A program made the translations under genes and the position numbers. DNA of 47,154 bases from Mycolicibacterium chlorophenolicum (GTDB taxonomy: Bacteria > Actinomycetota > Actinomycetes > Mycobacteriales > Mycobacteriaceae): contig NZ_JYNL01000072.1 in the NCBI RefSeq assembly GCF_001044235.1, positions 9,159-56,312 of the forward strand, read 5' to 3'. Positions 6,806-14,665 of this stretch are shown here, in pieces. Positions within the stretch are counted from its first letter, which is position 1; each line of letters begins with the position of its first letter. The notes beneath the pieces are model-generated. The model saw only the letters and a program-made list of their open reading frames with translations, was not told the origin of the DNA and did not search any database.

Positions 6806-9496
6806 ATGAGAGCTGGTCTGTTGATTGGGCGAGTCGGTGGGCTTGCCGTCGCGTTGGGAATCGGTGCTGCCGTGGCAGTCGCCGCTCCAGCTGCCTGGGC
6901 CGATCAGACTGGCGGCGGGACATCTGATTCCTCGCCATCAGCTTCGACCCAGAAGTCCGAGTCGCGGCCGCCCCGGAATCCCGGTCGTCATGCGCGCCTG
7001 GGCGCGGCACGAAATCGGACTGCGGACCGACACGGCACACGCTCGAATGACACTGCGTCGATCGAACATCCTGCGTCGTCGATGCCTGTGAGGATCGGTG
7101 TTGTACCGCGGGCAGGTAGGCGGTCAGCGTCGGGAAACGTTGATCCCGGTAACCCGGTCGGAACACCGGCCCCATGGGTCGTCGCCGCGGTCGCACGCCG
7201 CGAATTCGGCGATACCGCCGATGCGGCCGTCTTGAGCAACGCGGCAGCGGGGAATCAGCCACCGGTCATCGCCACCGTGACGATCGGTCGACCGAGCCCC
7301 TTCTCCGGGCGTGTGACCGGCAGGGTCAGCGCCTCGGATCCGGAGCACGACGAGCTGAGCTTCAGCGTCCCGACGGTCAGTACCAAAGGCGCCGCAGTCA
7401 CGATCAACTCGAGTACCGGTGCCTTCACCTACACGCCGAGCGCGACTGTGCGCCACGCCGCCGCGGTACCAGGAGCAGCCAACGACTCGATGACCGTCAC
7501 CGTCTTGGACGGCGTGGGCGGCACCGCAGCCACGACGGTCACCGTGCCCGTCCTGCCAACGAACACCCGCCCGAGGGTGGCGTGGACGCCGAAGGTCGGC
7601 TCCCCCGACCCCGCCACCGGCGCGGTCACCGGCACTCTGAACGCGCGCGACGCCGATCGCGACCTGCTGGCTTTCATCGCCGCGCCCACCAAAGGCAGCA
7701 TCGTGTTCGGCTCGGGAGGCGCCTTCACCTACATACCGACCGCGGCCGCACGCCGGGCCGCCGCAAGTCCGGGTGCGTCTGCAGCGGTCAAATCGGACAC
7801 GTTCGCGGTGGTCGTGAGCGATGGCCACGGCGGCACCTTGACCAGGACATTAAAGGTGGCGATCGCGCCGACGGCTGTAACAGGTGCGGTGACCGTGCTG
7901 GGAAGTGTCGCGGTCGATGGTGACGATCCACCCGCGTCGCCAGTGCTGAGCGCGAACGGTGCTCGGGGCGTGCTCGTCAGCCCGCTGACCGACCCCCGAA
8001 CGCTCGCCGCCGTCACGCATGTCGTTGTCTTCGATCCCGCGACGGGCACGCAGGCCGGCGCCACCCTGACGCTCGCCGGCGCTGGCCGATCGCCCGTCTT
8101 CAGTGCGGATGGCACTCGTGTACTCATTACCACCAGGGATCTCAACACCACGACCGGGATGTACACCGTCCGAGAGACCGTTGTCGACGCAGTGACGGGC
8201 GCACAGATCGGCACCACAGTCGATCTTCCCGGCGCTCCGATGAGCTCCGTGGTCCTGGATCCCAACGGTGCAACGGTGGTCCCCGAGCCCGCTGCGGCTT
8301 CAACCTCGCTGATCGTGAACCCCGACGGTACCCGCGCCGTTACAGTCACTCAGGACTACAGCGACCTCTACGACACCAGCACCTACACCAGCCGCATCGC
8401 CGTCATGGACACCGCCACGGGAAAGCAGGTCGGTACCTCGGTATCCCTCACCGGAGCCGGTGATGCGCCGGTGTTCAGCAACGACGGGAAGTACATCCTC
8501 TTCACCGCCTCGGTTTCCGACTGGGGTCAAGGCTACGGCTATGTCAACACCTCCCAGCTGGCGTTGATCGACAGCACCACAGGTCTGCTGATCGGTGACG
8601 TCGTGAACGCCAATGGCGCGGTGGGCGCGCAGTTCAGCGACGACAGCACGCACGTCTTGATCACCACGTACGACCGGCATGCGGAGTCAACGGTCGTTTC
8701 GACGATGTCGACCGCCACCGGTGCGGCAACCGGTACACCGATCTCGTTCAGCGGTCGACCGCTGAGTACCTTGTCGGGAGGTAACTCGGTCATCAGGACA
8801 CTCAATACCGACGGAAGTCGTGTCCTCATCGGTATCAGTCAATACTCTCCGACAACCATGGCGGCGACCATTCGGTTACTCGTGGGCAATACCACGACGG
8901 GAACGACCACAGGTACCACCGTCACCCTGCCCGGGAGTGACAATCCCTATGGCGCAACGCTTTTCAGCACTGACGGGAAACGAGTACTGATCACCGTCAA
9001 TGCTTACGACTCATTCGGCCACACCGCAAACAGTCGGGTGCTCGTATTGGATACCGAAACAGGCACGCAGATCGGCACCACACTGGCCCTTCGTGGTTTC
9101 GCGTCGACGCGGTTCAGTTCTGACGGGCGACACATATTCATCACGACAAACGATGACAACACGCACATCACTCAGGCGGCGGTCTACGACATGGTCACGG
9201 GAACGCAAACCGGGTCCACCCTGACCTTCGGTGGGTACCTCAGCACGACGGTTGCGGTCGGCCCGGACGGTCGCAACGCCATGCTGGTCATCGGTGCGTC
9301 GAGTGAGCCGAAGACCAACGTCGTGTTGATCGACACCGTCACCGGCGAACAGAGCGGCTCTGCAGCCAGCCTCATCGGCAGCCCAGCCGGCTACCCTGGA
9401 CCCATCATCAACGGTGATCGCGCCATGGTGACCACCACCGTCGCGACCTCTTTCACAACCAGTACGAGTCGGGTATCGGTGCTCCAGATCGGCTGA
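6806..9496 (+). CDS. Secreted protein with two Ig/cadherin-like domains and a WD40-like beta-propeller
   Basis: 896 residues from the ATG at 6806, chosen for the GAGG ribosome site 7 bp upstream; the in-frame ATG at 6755 would add 17 residues. The signal peptide contains IGRVGGLAVALGIGAAVA and ends near AAWAD. A Ser/Arg-rich linker follows. Two repeats of about 100 residues come next (about 150-350), each with a DPE/D-x-D-x-D strand, GAFTYTP or GAFTYIP, and a closing TVTVLDGVGG or VVSDGHGG strand; these resemble VCBS/cadherin-like adhesin modules. The rest is about nine repeats of the form VxDxxTGxxxGxxxxLxG...FSxDGxRVLITT, a propeller with a half-repeat at the end. No catalytic residues are recognised; binding or adhesion at the cell surface is inferred. 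Codons look less GC-rich from about 8100 to 9490. Confidence 0.8.
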   Translation: MRAGLLIGRVGGLAVALGIGAAVAVAAPAAWADQTGGGTSDSSPSASTQKSESRPPRNPGRHARLGAARNRTADRHGTRSNDTASIEHPASSMPVRIGVVPRAGRRSASGNVDPGNPVGTPAPWVVAAVARREFGDTADAAVLSNAAAGNQPPVIATVTIGRPSPFSGRVTGRVSASDPEHDELSFSVPTVSTKGAAVTINSSTGAFTYTPSATVRHAAAVPGAANDSMTVTVLDGVGGTAATTVTVPVLPTNTRPRVAWTPKVGSPDPATGAVTGTLNARDADRDLLAFIAAPTKGSIVFGSGGAFTYIPTAAARRAAASPGASAAVKSDTFAVVVSDGHGGTLTRTLKVAIAPTAVTGAVTVLGSVAVDGDDPPASPVLSANGARGVLVSPLTDPRTLAAVTHVVVFDPATGTQAGATLTLAGAGRSPVFSADGTRVLITTRDLNTTTGMYTVRETVVDAVTGAQIGTTVDLPGAPMSSVVLDPNGATVVPEPAAASTSLIVNPDGTRAVTVTQDYSDLYDTSTYTSRIAVMDTATGKQVGTSVSLTGAGDAPVFSNDGKYILFTASVSDWGQGYGYVNTSQLALIDSTTGLLIGDVVNANGAVGAQFSDDSTHVLITTYDRHAESTVVSTMSTATGAATGTPISFSGRPLSTLSGGNSVIRTLNTDGSRVLIGISQYSPTTMAATIRLLVGNTTTGTTTGTTVTLPGSDNPYGATLFSTDGKRVLITVNAYDSFGHTANSRVLVLDTETGTQIGTTLALRGFASTRFSSDGRHIFITTNDDNTHITQAAVYDMVTGTQTGSTLTFGGYLSTTVAVGPDGRNAMLVIGASSEPKTNVVLIDTVTGEQSGSAASLIGSPAGYPGPIINGDRAMVTTTVATSFTTSTSRVSVLQIG

Positions 9497-9531
9497 CCGG
9501 TTGGATGGTCCTCCGAGATACGGCATTGCCG

Positions 9532-11694
9532 TCACAGGCGGGCGCGGGCGGCGTCCATCAACGCCTGCGCGGCGGCCTTCAGCGATAGGTCCGCGCGCAG
9601 CACCCCGAAGTTCTGTTCACCGTCGGTGGGATCCGTTCCCCCGTCGACGAGTTCGTAGTACATCAGCGGTCCGGCCCAGTTCCACTGCGCGACCTGTTGC
9701 TGGGCTTGCAGCAGGATCGTTGCCTGGTCCTGCTCGGACACGGCGTTCACACTGGTCCCCGTCGGTGCACCGAACTCGGTGATCCAGATCTTCTTGGCGC
9801 CGTCGCCGTGGTTGGTCATCACCGTCTGCAGTGCTGGTAGGTCGACGAATCCCCCGACCTGCCGTTGCGCCGGATCCATCGGCAGGTTCGGATAGCTGTA
9901 CGGGTGAGCGGCGATCCCGTCGGCGAGTTGGGCCGTGCCGTTGGCATAGAGCTGTTCCAGATAGACCGCGGGAGGCACTTCGGCGGCCGACCCGTCGTAC
10001 TGCGGGCTGAGACCGCCGATCAAAAGCGTTGCCCGGGAATCGACTCCGCGTATCGCGGTCGCGACCGCGCGGAACAGCTGACCGTACTCGTCGGCATCGG
10101 GTCGTGTCGGCCAGAACTTCGCGGTGTTCGGTTCATTCCACACCTCCCAGCAATGCAGGCCCAGCGGCGCATAGCGCCGCGCGGCGAGGCTGGCGAAGTT
10201 CGCGAGATCGGACAGATTCGTGGGCCTGGCATGCGTCGGATCCGGAAGCAGTCGCGACGCCGTCGATCGCGCCCACTCCGGCGTGTACGCGATGGTCACG
10301 AGCACACTCATCTGATGCGCCACCGCCTCGTTGACGAGCAGGTCCGTCGGTGCCCAGTTCAGGCTGCGCCGCTTCGGTTGCACTGCCGACCAATCGATGT
10401 CGATGCGCACCCACGTGACACCCATGTCCGACATCAAGTCGAATTCCTTCTTGACGGCCGCCGCATCGGCCCCTCGCAGATGCAGTGTCATACCGATACC
10501 CGAGACCGCATCGTCGTTGGTGAGGATGACGTCGGTCTGGCCGAGGAGTTGACCCGCGGTGCGCACGATCAAAGCCCCGACGGCGCTGGTCAATTGGACG
10601 CGGAAGGCCTCGTCCGGCTCGTAGGCGGTGTCACCGAGGATGGTCACCGGAATCGTGGCGGACGTCTGGCCGGGCGTGAACACCAACGAACCAGTCGCCG
10701 CATTGAAATCTTCGCCCGCCGTTGCCTTGTAGCCGCTTCCGGGATAGACGGACACCGTGTACTGGACGGTCACCGTGGTCTTCGCCGCACCCGACAGCCG
10801 CACCGTCAACAGCTCGACCCGTGATCCGCTGTCCCCTTCGGCAAGGTAGGCGACGCTCTGCGGGAATCCGACGGTGATCGTGGTGGAGCCGCTTGTTCTG
10901 GCGGCGGAGAGTTTCAGGCTGAAGGTCTCGACGCTACTGCGCAACGACTGGAGCCGTTCTTCGCGGCGCGCGGCCAGGGCGGCGCCCCACATCAACGGCA
11001 CCACGGCAGGAGAGACCGGATCACCTGGGGCGGACAGCCGCCTGTTCGCGCCCAGCCACGTCGCGAGCCACGTGCGCACCGGTGTCGCCCGTGCAGGCGC
11101 CGCGGGACGCGACGCCGGAGCATCCACGGTCACTGTGTCGGCACGTGTGGGAAGCGGCTGGGATGTACCGGACTCGTCCGTCCTCGAGCGAGGGGTGTCG
11201 TCGGCGGCGGGCGCCGGCTCGGTCACCGATGCATCCCGCGGGTCCGGCTCGGCGGCCTGCTCGATGGCCCGACTGCGGGAACGCCCGTCCCTCACAGCCG
11301 CGTGCGATCGATGTCTGCCGGAGCGTTCCGCAGTGGCAGGACTGACGGTGTCGTCGTCGCCGGGATCGACGACATGGCTCGCCGGCGCATCCGGCTCGGC
11401 GGGCGCGTCCTCGTCGGCCTCGTCGGAGTCTTGTGTCGCATCGTCTGCCGACGCCCCGCCACTCGGACCGGACTGCGGCTCCGCTTCTTGGTGCGTCTGT
11501 CCTGGGTCGGCCGAATCCGTCGACGACGACGGATTCGACACCGCGGAGTGGTGCGAGTCATCTGAGCCCGCGGGATCAGCGACAGCCACCGCGGGCAGGG
11601 ACGCGACAGCCGCACCGATACCCAGCGCGACAGCAAGCGCTCCCACGCGTCCGATCGGTCCGCCGCCGACAGACAGTCGCCGAGCCGTTGTCAC
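9532..11694 (-). CDS. Secreted Calx-beta / clan GH-A glycoside hydrolase
   Basis: 720 residues from the GTG at 11694. That start follows GGGGGTGATC, which mimics the extended anti-Shine-Dalgarno complement; GTGs at 11700 and 11811 are in frame too. A signal peptide with IGRVGALAVALGIGAAVA is followed by a long acidic Ser/Asp/Glu linker (residues about 45-225). A Calx-beta domain comes next (about 270-400: VELLTVRLSG, TAGEDFNAATGSLVFTPG, ILTNDD). The C-terminal TIM-barrel hydrolase (about 405-720) has the acid/base Glu in EVWNEPNTAKFW and the nucleophile Glu in IWITEFGAPTGT. The pattern fits GH5/GH39-like enzymes that cleave beta-linked glycans; the exact substrate is unknown. A 6-bp hairpin (GGGAGC/GCTCCC, 11761-11775) lies in its probable leader. 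It converges on the propeller gene. Confidence 0.85.
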   Translation of the reverse strand: MTTARRLSVGGGPIGRVGALAVALGIGAAVASLPAVAVADPAGSDDSHHSAVSNPSSSTDSADPGQTHQEAEPQSGPSGGASADDATQDSDEADEDAPAEPDAPASHVVDPGDDDTVSPATAERSGRHRSHAAVRDGRSRSRAIEQAAEPDPRDASVTEPAPAADDTPRSRTDESGTSQPLPTRADTVTVDAPASRPAAPARATPVRTWLATWLGANRRLSAPGDPVSPAVVPLMWGAALAARREERLQSLRSSVETFSLKLSAARTSGSTTITVGFPQSVAYLAEGDSGSRVELLTVRLSGAAKTTVTVQYTVSVYPGSGYKATAGEDFNAATGSLVFTPGQTSATIPVTILGDTAYEPDEAFRVQLTSAVGALIVRTAGQLLGQTDVILTNDDAVSGIGMTLHLRGADAAAVKKEFDLMSDMGVTWVRIDIDWSAVQPKRRSLNWAPTDLLVNEAVAHQMSVLVTIAYTPEWARSTASRLLPDPTHARPTNLSDLANFASLAARRYAPLGLHCWEVWNEPNTAKFWPTRPDADEYGQLFRAVATAIRGVDSRATLLIGGLSPQYDGSAAEVPPAVYLEQLYANGTAQLADGIAAHPYSYPNLPMDPAQRQVGGFVDLPALQTVMTNHGDGAKKIWITEFGAPTGTSVNAVSEQDQATILLQAQQQVAQWNWAGPLMYYELVDGGTDPTDGEQNFGVLRADLSLKAAAQALMDAARARL

Positions 11695-11823
11695 GATCAC
11701 CCCCCGGGCGCGCGCAACCGCGGTCCCAGCGACCTGCCTGGACGCTTGCCGACGCGCTCTCGGGAGCTTAGCTCCCCCGAGCCCTACATGCGGCAAAACC
11801 AGGGCAATCACCGTGGCTAGAAT

Positions 11824-11839
11824 GGCAATCGCGTTTGCC
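11824..11839. repeat. Short inverted repeat between the nitrobindin-like and glycoside hydrolase genes
   Basis: GGCAA-N6-TTGCC lies just past the stop of the nitrobindin-like gene and upstream of the hydrolase gene. The 5-bp stem is too weak for a confident terminator; an operator for the hydrolase promoter is equally possible. Confidence 0.3.
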
Positions 11840-12330
11840 TACCGTCGCCGCAGCACCGCCGACAGGTGGTGCTGCAGCGGCTGCCCGACGGCGGCCATCC
11901 GCAGGCTGTACGTGAGGGTGTCCGCGCGGACCTCGATCGACCGGCATACGGCCATCACCTCTTTGGCCGATTCGGCGCGGCCGATCTCGCTCGACACCAG
12001 ATCCATCCGCAACCCCTCGCCGTCCGCCGTCAGCCGCCCCTCCTGGATCTCGGTGATGCCCGTGGGATGGGCGAGGATCCACTCGACCCGGTCCGGCGCC
12101 GGGGCGCGCAGATATCCCGTCTCAGCGTGCAGCGGCCGACCGTCGGCCGTGGCGCGGGTGCGTTGTACGTAGGTCAAGAACGGCTTGCCCACGTGGTCGA
12201 AGGTGACCTCTTCGACGTAGCTGAACGGCTCGATCGTCGGATACTCCCCCGTTCCGTCGCCGGCCCACGTTCCGAGCAGAGGCGCCAGCACGGCGATGCC
12301 AGGATGCAGCTCAGCAGCGGAAACAGCCAT
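11839..12330 (-). CDS. Nitrobindin-like heme-binding beta-barrel protein (DUF1794 / THAP4-like)
   Basis: 163-residue cytoplasmic protein of the nitrobindin family: a ten-stranded barrel that binds ferric heme and converts peroxynitrite to nitrate. The family signature GTWAGDGTGEYPTI is at residues 20-33, and the His that should coordinate heme is in LQHHLSAVLRRR near the C-terminus. The length matches mycobacterial nitrobindins such as Rv2717c. The start codon lies exactly 6 nt after a TAGGCT -10 element (complement of 12337-12342), so the mRNA is probably leaderless. The promoter region is shared with the lipase-like gene and centred on a perfect CRP palindrome, which suggests cAMP or carbon-status control. 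Confidence 0.92.
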   Translation of the reverse strand: MAVSAAELHPGIAVLAPLLGTWAGDGTGEYPTIEPFSYVEEVTFDHVGKPFLTYVQRTRATADGRPLHAETGYLRAPAPDRVEWILAHPTGITEIQEGRLTADGEGLRMDLVSSEIGRAESAKEVMAVCRSIEVRADTLTYSLRMAAVGQPLQHHLSAVLRRR

Positions 12331-12336
12331 CGGATC

Positions 12337-12387
12337 AGCCTACGTCGCACCCCCCGATGTGACTACGCTCACAGGACAACGTAGGTT
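12337..12387. promoter_or_regulatory. Mirror-image divergent promoters around a perfect CRP palindrome
   Basis: TGTGA-CTACGC-TCACA at 12358-12373 is an exact match to the TGTGA-N6-TCACA site bound by CRP, including mycobacterial CRP (Rv3676-type). It is flanked by an exact 7-bp inverted repeat, CCTACGT at 12339-12345 and ACGTAGG at 12379-12385. That repeat contributes to -10-like hexamers on each strand: TAGGCT on minus (12342-12337) and TAGGTT on plus (12382-12387). Bound CRP would cover both -35 regions, which suggests co-repression, although class II activation cannot be excluded. Confidence 0.7.
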
Positions 12388-12427
12388 GTCACGGTTGGCC
12401 GGTGTCAGGACGGAGTCGTTTGCGGTG

Positions 12428-14173
12428 ATGAACGTGGAGCGGGCGCGCAGACGCGCGAGGATTCGGTACGCCCTGGTCGCCGTGGCGCTCTGCGCCGGGA
12501 TCGCCGGCGCACCGGCACCGGCCGTGGCGTGGGCCGAGCCCGCGGGGTCGGATTCGACCTCGAGCACGACCGCCCACACCGGCGCAGCGGACGCGGACTC
12601 CTCCTCTCCGTCCACCGGCGATCAGGACACGAAGGCCGACACCTCGCCCACGGAGTCGAAGGACGATTCCCCGAAGGATGAGGCCGAATCCGAGATCCCC
12701 GACCGCGGCACCGACATCGGTACCGACACCGCCGACAGCACCGACGAATCTGACGGCACCGAACACGAGGTGGCACAACGCCCTTCGCGTCACACCGAGA
12801 TCGAACAGCCCACGAAGCCGGAGCGCCGCACGCCGCTTCTGGACCGGCTCCGGGCGAGAATCGACCGGACGCCGGCCGACGAGGACAGCACCGAAGCCGC
12901 GCCGCTGACCCGGCACCTGACCGTCGTCCGCACCGAGGATGCCACCCCACCGGCGGCAGCCGTGGCCCCGAACGTCGCCACGATCGACGTCCCGGTCACC
13001 ACCGACACACCGGAGGGTCCGCAACCGCTCTCGCCGCTGGGGAAGCTGCTGCAGCTGCCCGGCCACCTCGTCAACACGGTGCTGCAATTCTTCGACATCA
13101 CCCGGTCCTCCCAGGGCCCGGCCGCGCCGATCAAGATCGCACCGCCGATCAACGATCTGCTGTTCGCCGCGTTCCGCGAAGTGGAGAAGTGGATCGGACT
13201 CGACCGCACTCCCCCGCCGCAGCCGCCGTTCCCGACGCTGACCTACACCGGCCCCACCACCGCGAAAACCCCGACGGTGGCCCAGTTCCTCAACGCCTCG
13301 GCGGCCGCGTACGGCCTCGGAACCACGCCCGGCGGACTGGTTCCGTTCACCGTCAACGGTTTTCAGATGGCGTCGGCCAACATCATCTCGGGCATGGCGG
13401 CCCGGGTGTGGGTGACCCCCGACAATCAGATCGTCATCTCCTACCAGGGCACCACGGGCGGGACGAACCTCTTGTTCAACCCGTTCATCGCGGTCGCGCA
13501 GATCCTGACCGACCTTCAGGTGATCTACACCCAGACCACACCGTGGGCGTTCCACGACGCGCTGCGCTTCGCCGAACGGGTGCAGGCCGCCGCGGCTCTG
13601 CAGGGCTACGGCACCGACGACATCTTCGTCACGGGGCATTCGCTCGGCGGGTGGGAAGCCCAGTACGTCGCCCAGCAGATCGGCCTCGCCGGCATCGGCT
13701 TCGAGAGCCCCGGCATGAGCAGCACGGTCCCCGGCAACGGCGCGGACTCGCTGTTCGTCAACGTCGAAACCTACGGTGACCCAGCCCCGTTCATGGCCAC
13801 CGATCTGCCGGGGCTGCAGCCCTTCATGCCGCCTTACGTGCCCGGTGGCGGTATCAAGCCGCACTACGGCCACATCGTGATGATCGGCGACCCCGCGGCG
13901 ATGACGCCGCTGCTGAACGCGGTCACGCTGTGGCGCACGGGCCCGATCCGCAACTTCGTCTTCTTCGTCGACTTTCTCGGCAACTTCTTTCAGTACCACC
14001 TGCCCGGCATCCAGGCCTACCACCTCGGCGTCACCCCGGATCCCGGCGTGGTGCCGTGGCTGGGTACCGCGCGCGGACCGGTGAACACCGGTTGGGGCGA
14101 TTTGACGATCCCCGAGTTGCTGCAGGCCGCCTCGGATGCCGGCAGCCTGCACCGCTCCGCCGTCGCCGCCTGA
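12428..14173 (+). CDS. Secreted lipase-like alpha/beta-hydrolase with acidic linker
   Basis: 581 residues from the ATG at 12428; the GTG one codon earlier has a slightly better-spaced GGAG. The signal peptide (MNVERARRRARIRYALVAVA...) is cut near AVAWAEP. The linker at residues about 35-200 is rich in Ser, Thr, Asp and Glu. A short hydrophobic helix follows (LGKLLQLPGHLVNTVLQFFD). The hydrolase domain (about 270-560) carries the nucleophile elbow VTGHSLGGWEAQYV near residue 405 and the upstream block VISYQGTTGG, which resembles class 3 lipases. Likely catalytic Asp and His follow in VETYGDPAPF and PHYGHIVMIGD. Substrate unknown; action outside the cytoplasmic membrane is inferred. The promoter is shared with the nitrobindin-like gene and contains the CRP palindrome. 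Confidence 0.85.
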   Translation: MNVERARRRARIRYALVAVALCAGIAGAPAPAVAWAEPAGSDSTSSTTAHTGAADADSSSPSTGDQDTKADTSPTESKDDSPKDEAESEIPDRGTDIGTDTADSTDESDGTEHEVAQRPSRHTEIEQPTKPERRTPLLDRLRARIDRTPADEDSTEAAPLTRHLTVVRTEDATPPAAAVAPNVATIDVPVTTDTPEGPQPLSPLGKLLQLPGHLVNTVLQFFDITRSSQGPAAPIKIAPPINDLLFAAFREVEKWIGLDRTPPPQPPFPTLTYTGPTTAKTPTVAQFLNASAAAYGLGTTPGGLVPFTVNGFQMASANIISGMAARVWVTPDNQIVISYQGTTGGTNLLFNPFIAVAQILTDLQVIYTQTTPWAFHDALRFAERVQAAAALQGYGTDDIFVTGHSLGGWEAQYVAQQIGLAGIGFESPGMSSTVPGNGADSLFVNVETYGDPAPFMATDLPGLQPFMPPYVPGGGIKPHYGHIVMIGDPAAMTPLLNAVTLWRTGPIRNFVFFVDFLGNFFQYHLPGIQAYHLGVTPDPGVVPWLGTARGPVNTGWGDLTIPELLQAASDAGSLHRSAVAA

Positions 14174-14185
14174 CGATCAGAGCGC

Positions 14186-14216
14186 TTGACCCTCCCCCTG
14201 GGGGAACCTCCAGGGT
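14186..14216 (+). promoter_or_regulatory. MerR-type promoter giving a probable leaderless mRNA
   Basis: A -35 hexamer TTGACC (14186-14191) and a -10-like CAGGGT (14211-14216) are 19 bp apart, the over-long spacing typical of MerR-family targets. The spacer holds the perfect palindrome TCCCCCTGGGGGA (14193-14205). Outer half-sites ACCCT (14189-14193) and AGGGT (14212-14216) frame it. The downstream ATG at 14223 is 6 nt after the -10, so translation would start at the mRNA 5' end. No MerR gene is in the window. Confidence 0.6.
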
Positions 14217-14222
14217 GGCGGT

Positions 14223-14573
14223 ATGACTGACACCGGCACCTCGTGGAATGCCCTACCCGCCGTCGTCACCACCTACCTCACCGCGCACACGTCGCGTGAC
14301 GTCGCGGCCGCGCTCGACACCTTCACCGCCGACGCCGCCGTCACCGACGAGGGCCACACCGTGCGGGGGCGCGACGCCATCGGCGCGTGGCTGAACAAGG
14401 CAGGCAGCGAATACACCTTCACCACCACGTTCACCGGCGCGACCGTCTCCGACTCCGATCACGTCGATGTCGTGCAACGTCTGGAGGGCGACTTCCCGGG
14501 CGGAGTGGCCGATCTGCACTACCGGTTCACGCTGGCCGGGGAACTCATCAGCGGACTCGTCATCGAGCCCTGA
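14223..14573 (+). CDS. SnoaL-like / NTF2-like fold protein
   Basis: 116-residue cytoplasmic protein with the cone-shaped alpha+beta fold of the SnoaL/NTF2 superfamily. The helices around VTTYLTAHTSRDVAAALDTF are followed by FTADAAVTDEGHTVRGRDAI, the typical 'A..TDEGxxxxGRxAI' strand pair, and a C-terminal sheet ending in LAGELISGLVIEP. Members range from small isomerases to ligand-binding proteins, so no reaction can be assigned. In actinobacteria such proteins are often controlled by MerR-type regulators, which fits the 19-bp-spacer promoter directly in front of this start. The gene stands 49 bp after the lipase-like gene and 92 bp before the GMC oxidoreductase gene. Confidence 0.85.
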   Translation: MTDTGTSWNALPAVVTTYLTAHTSRDVAAALDTFTADAAVTDEGHTVRGRDAIGAWLNKAGSEYTFTTTFTGATVSDSDHVDVVQRLEGDFPGGVADLHYRFTLAGELISGLVIEP

Positions 14574-14665
14574 CCCGGCCCCACCCCCGACGGAAGTACC
14601 TGCGACGTGCCCTGGCTGCGTGCGCGGTACGACTTCGCGCTGACGCCGAAAGTGACTGGAGAACA

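Noticed and set aside
9520..9532. ACGGC-ATT-GCCGT hairpin between the propeller and glycoside hydrolase genes as a terminator
   Set aside because: Only a 5-bp stem, so it cannot be told from chance in GC-rich DNA.
12389..14152. 587-codon open frame antisense to the lipase-like gene
   Set aside because: Gly/Arg/Val-rich low-information translation with no motif. The sense strand has a signal peptide and GHSLGG, so this is a shadow of codon bias.
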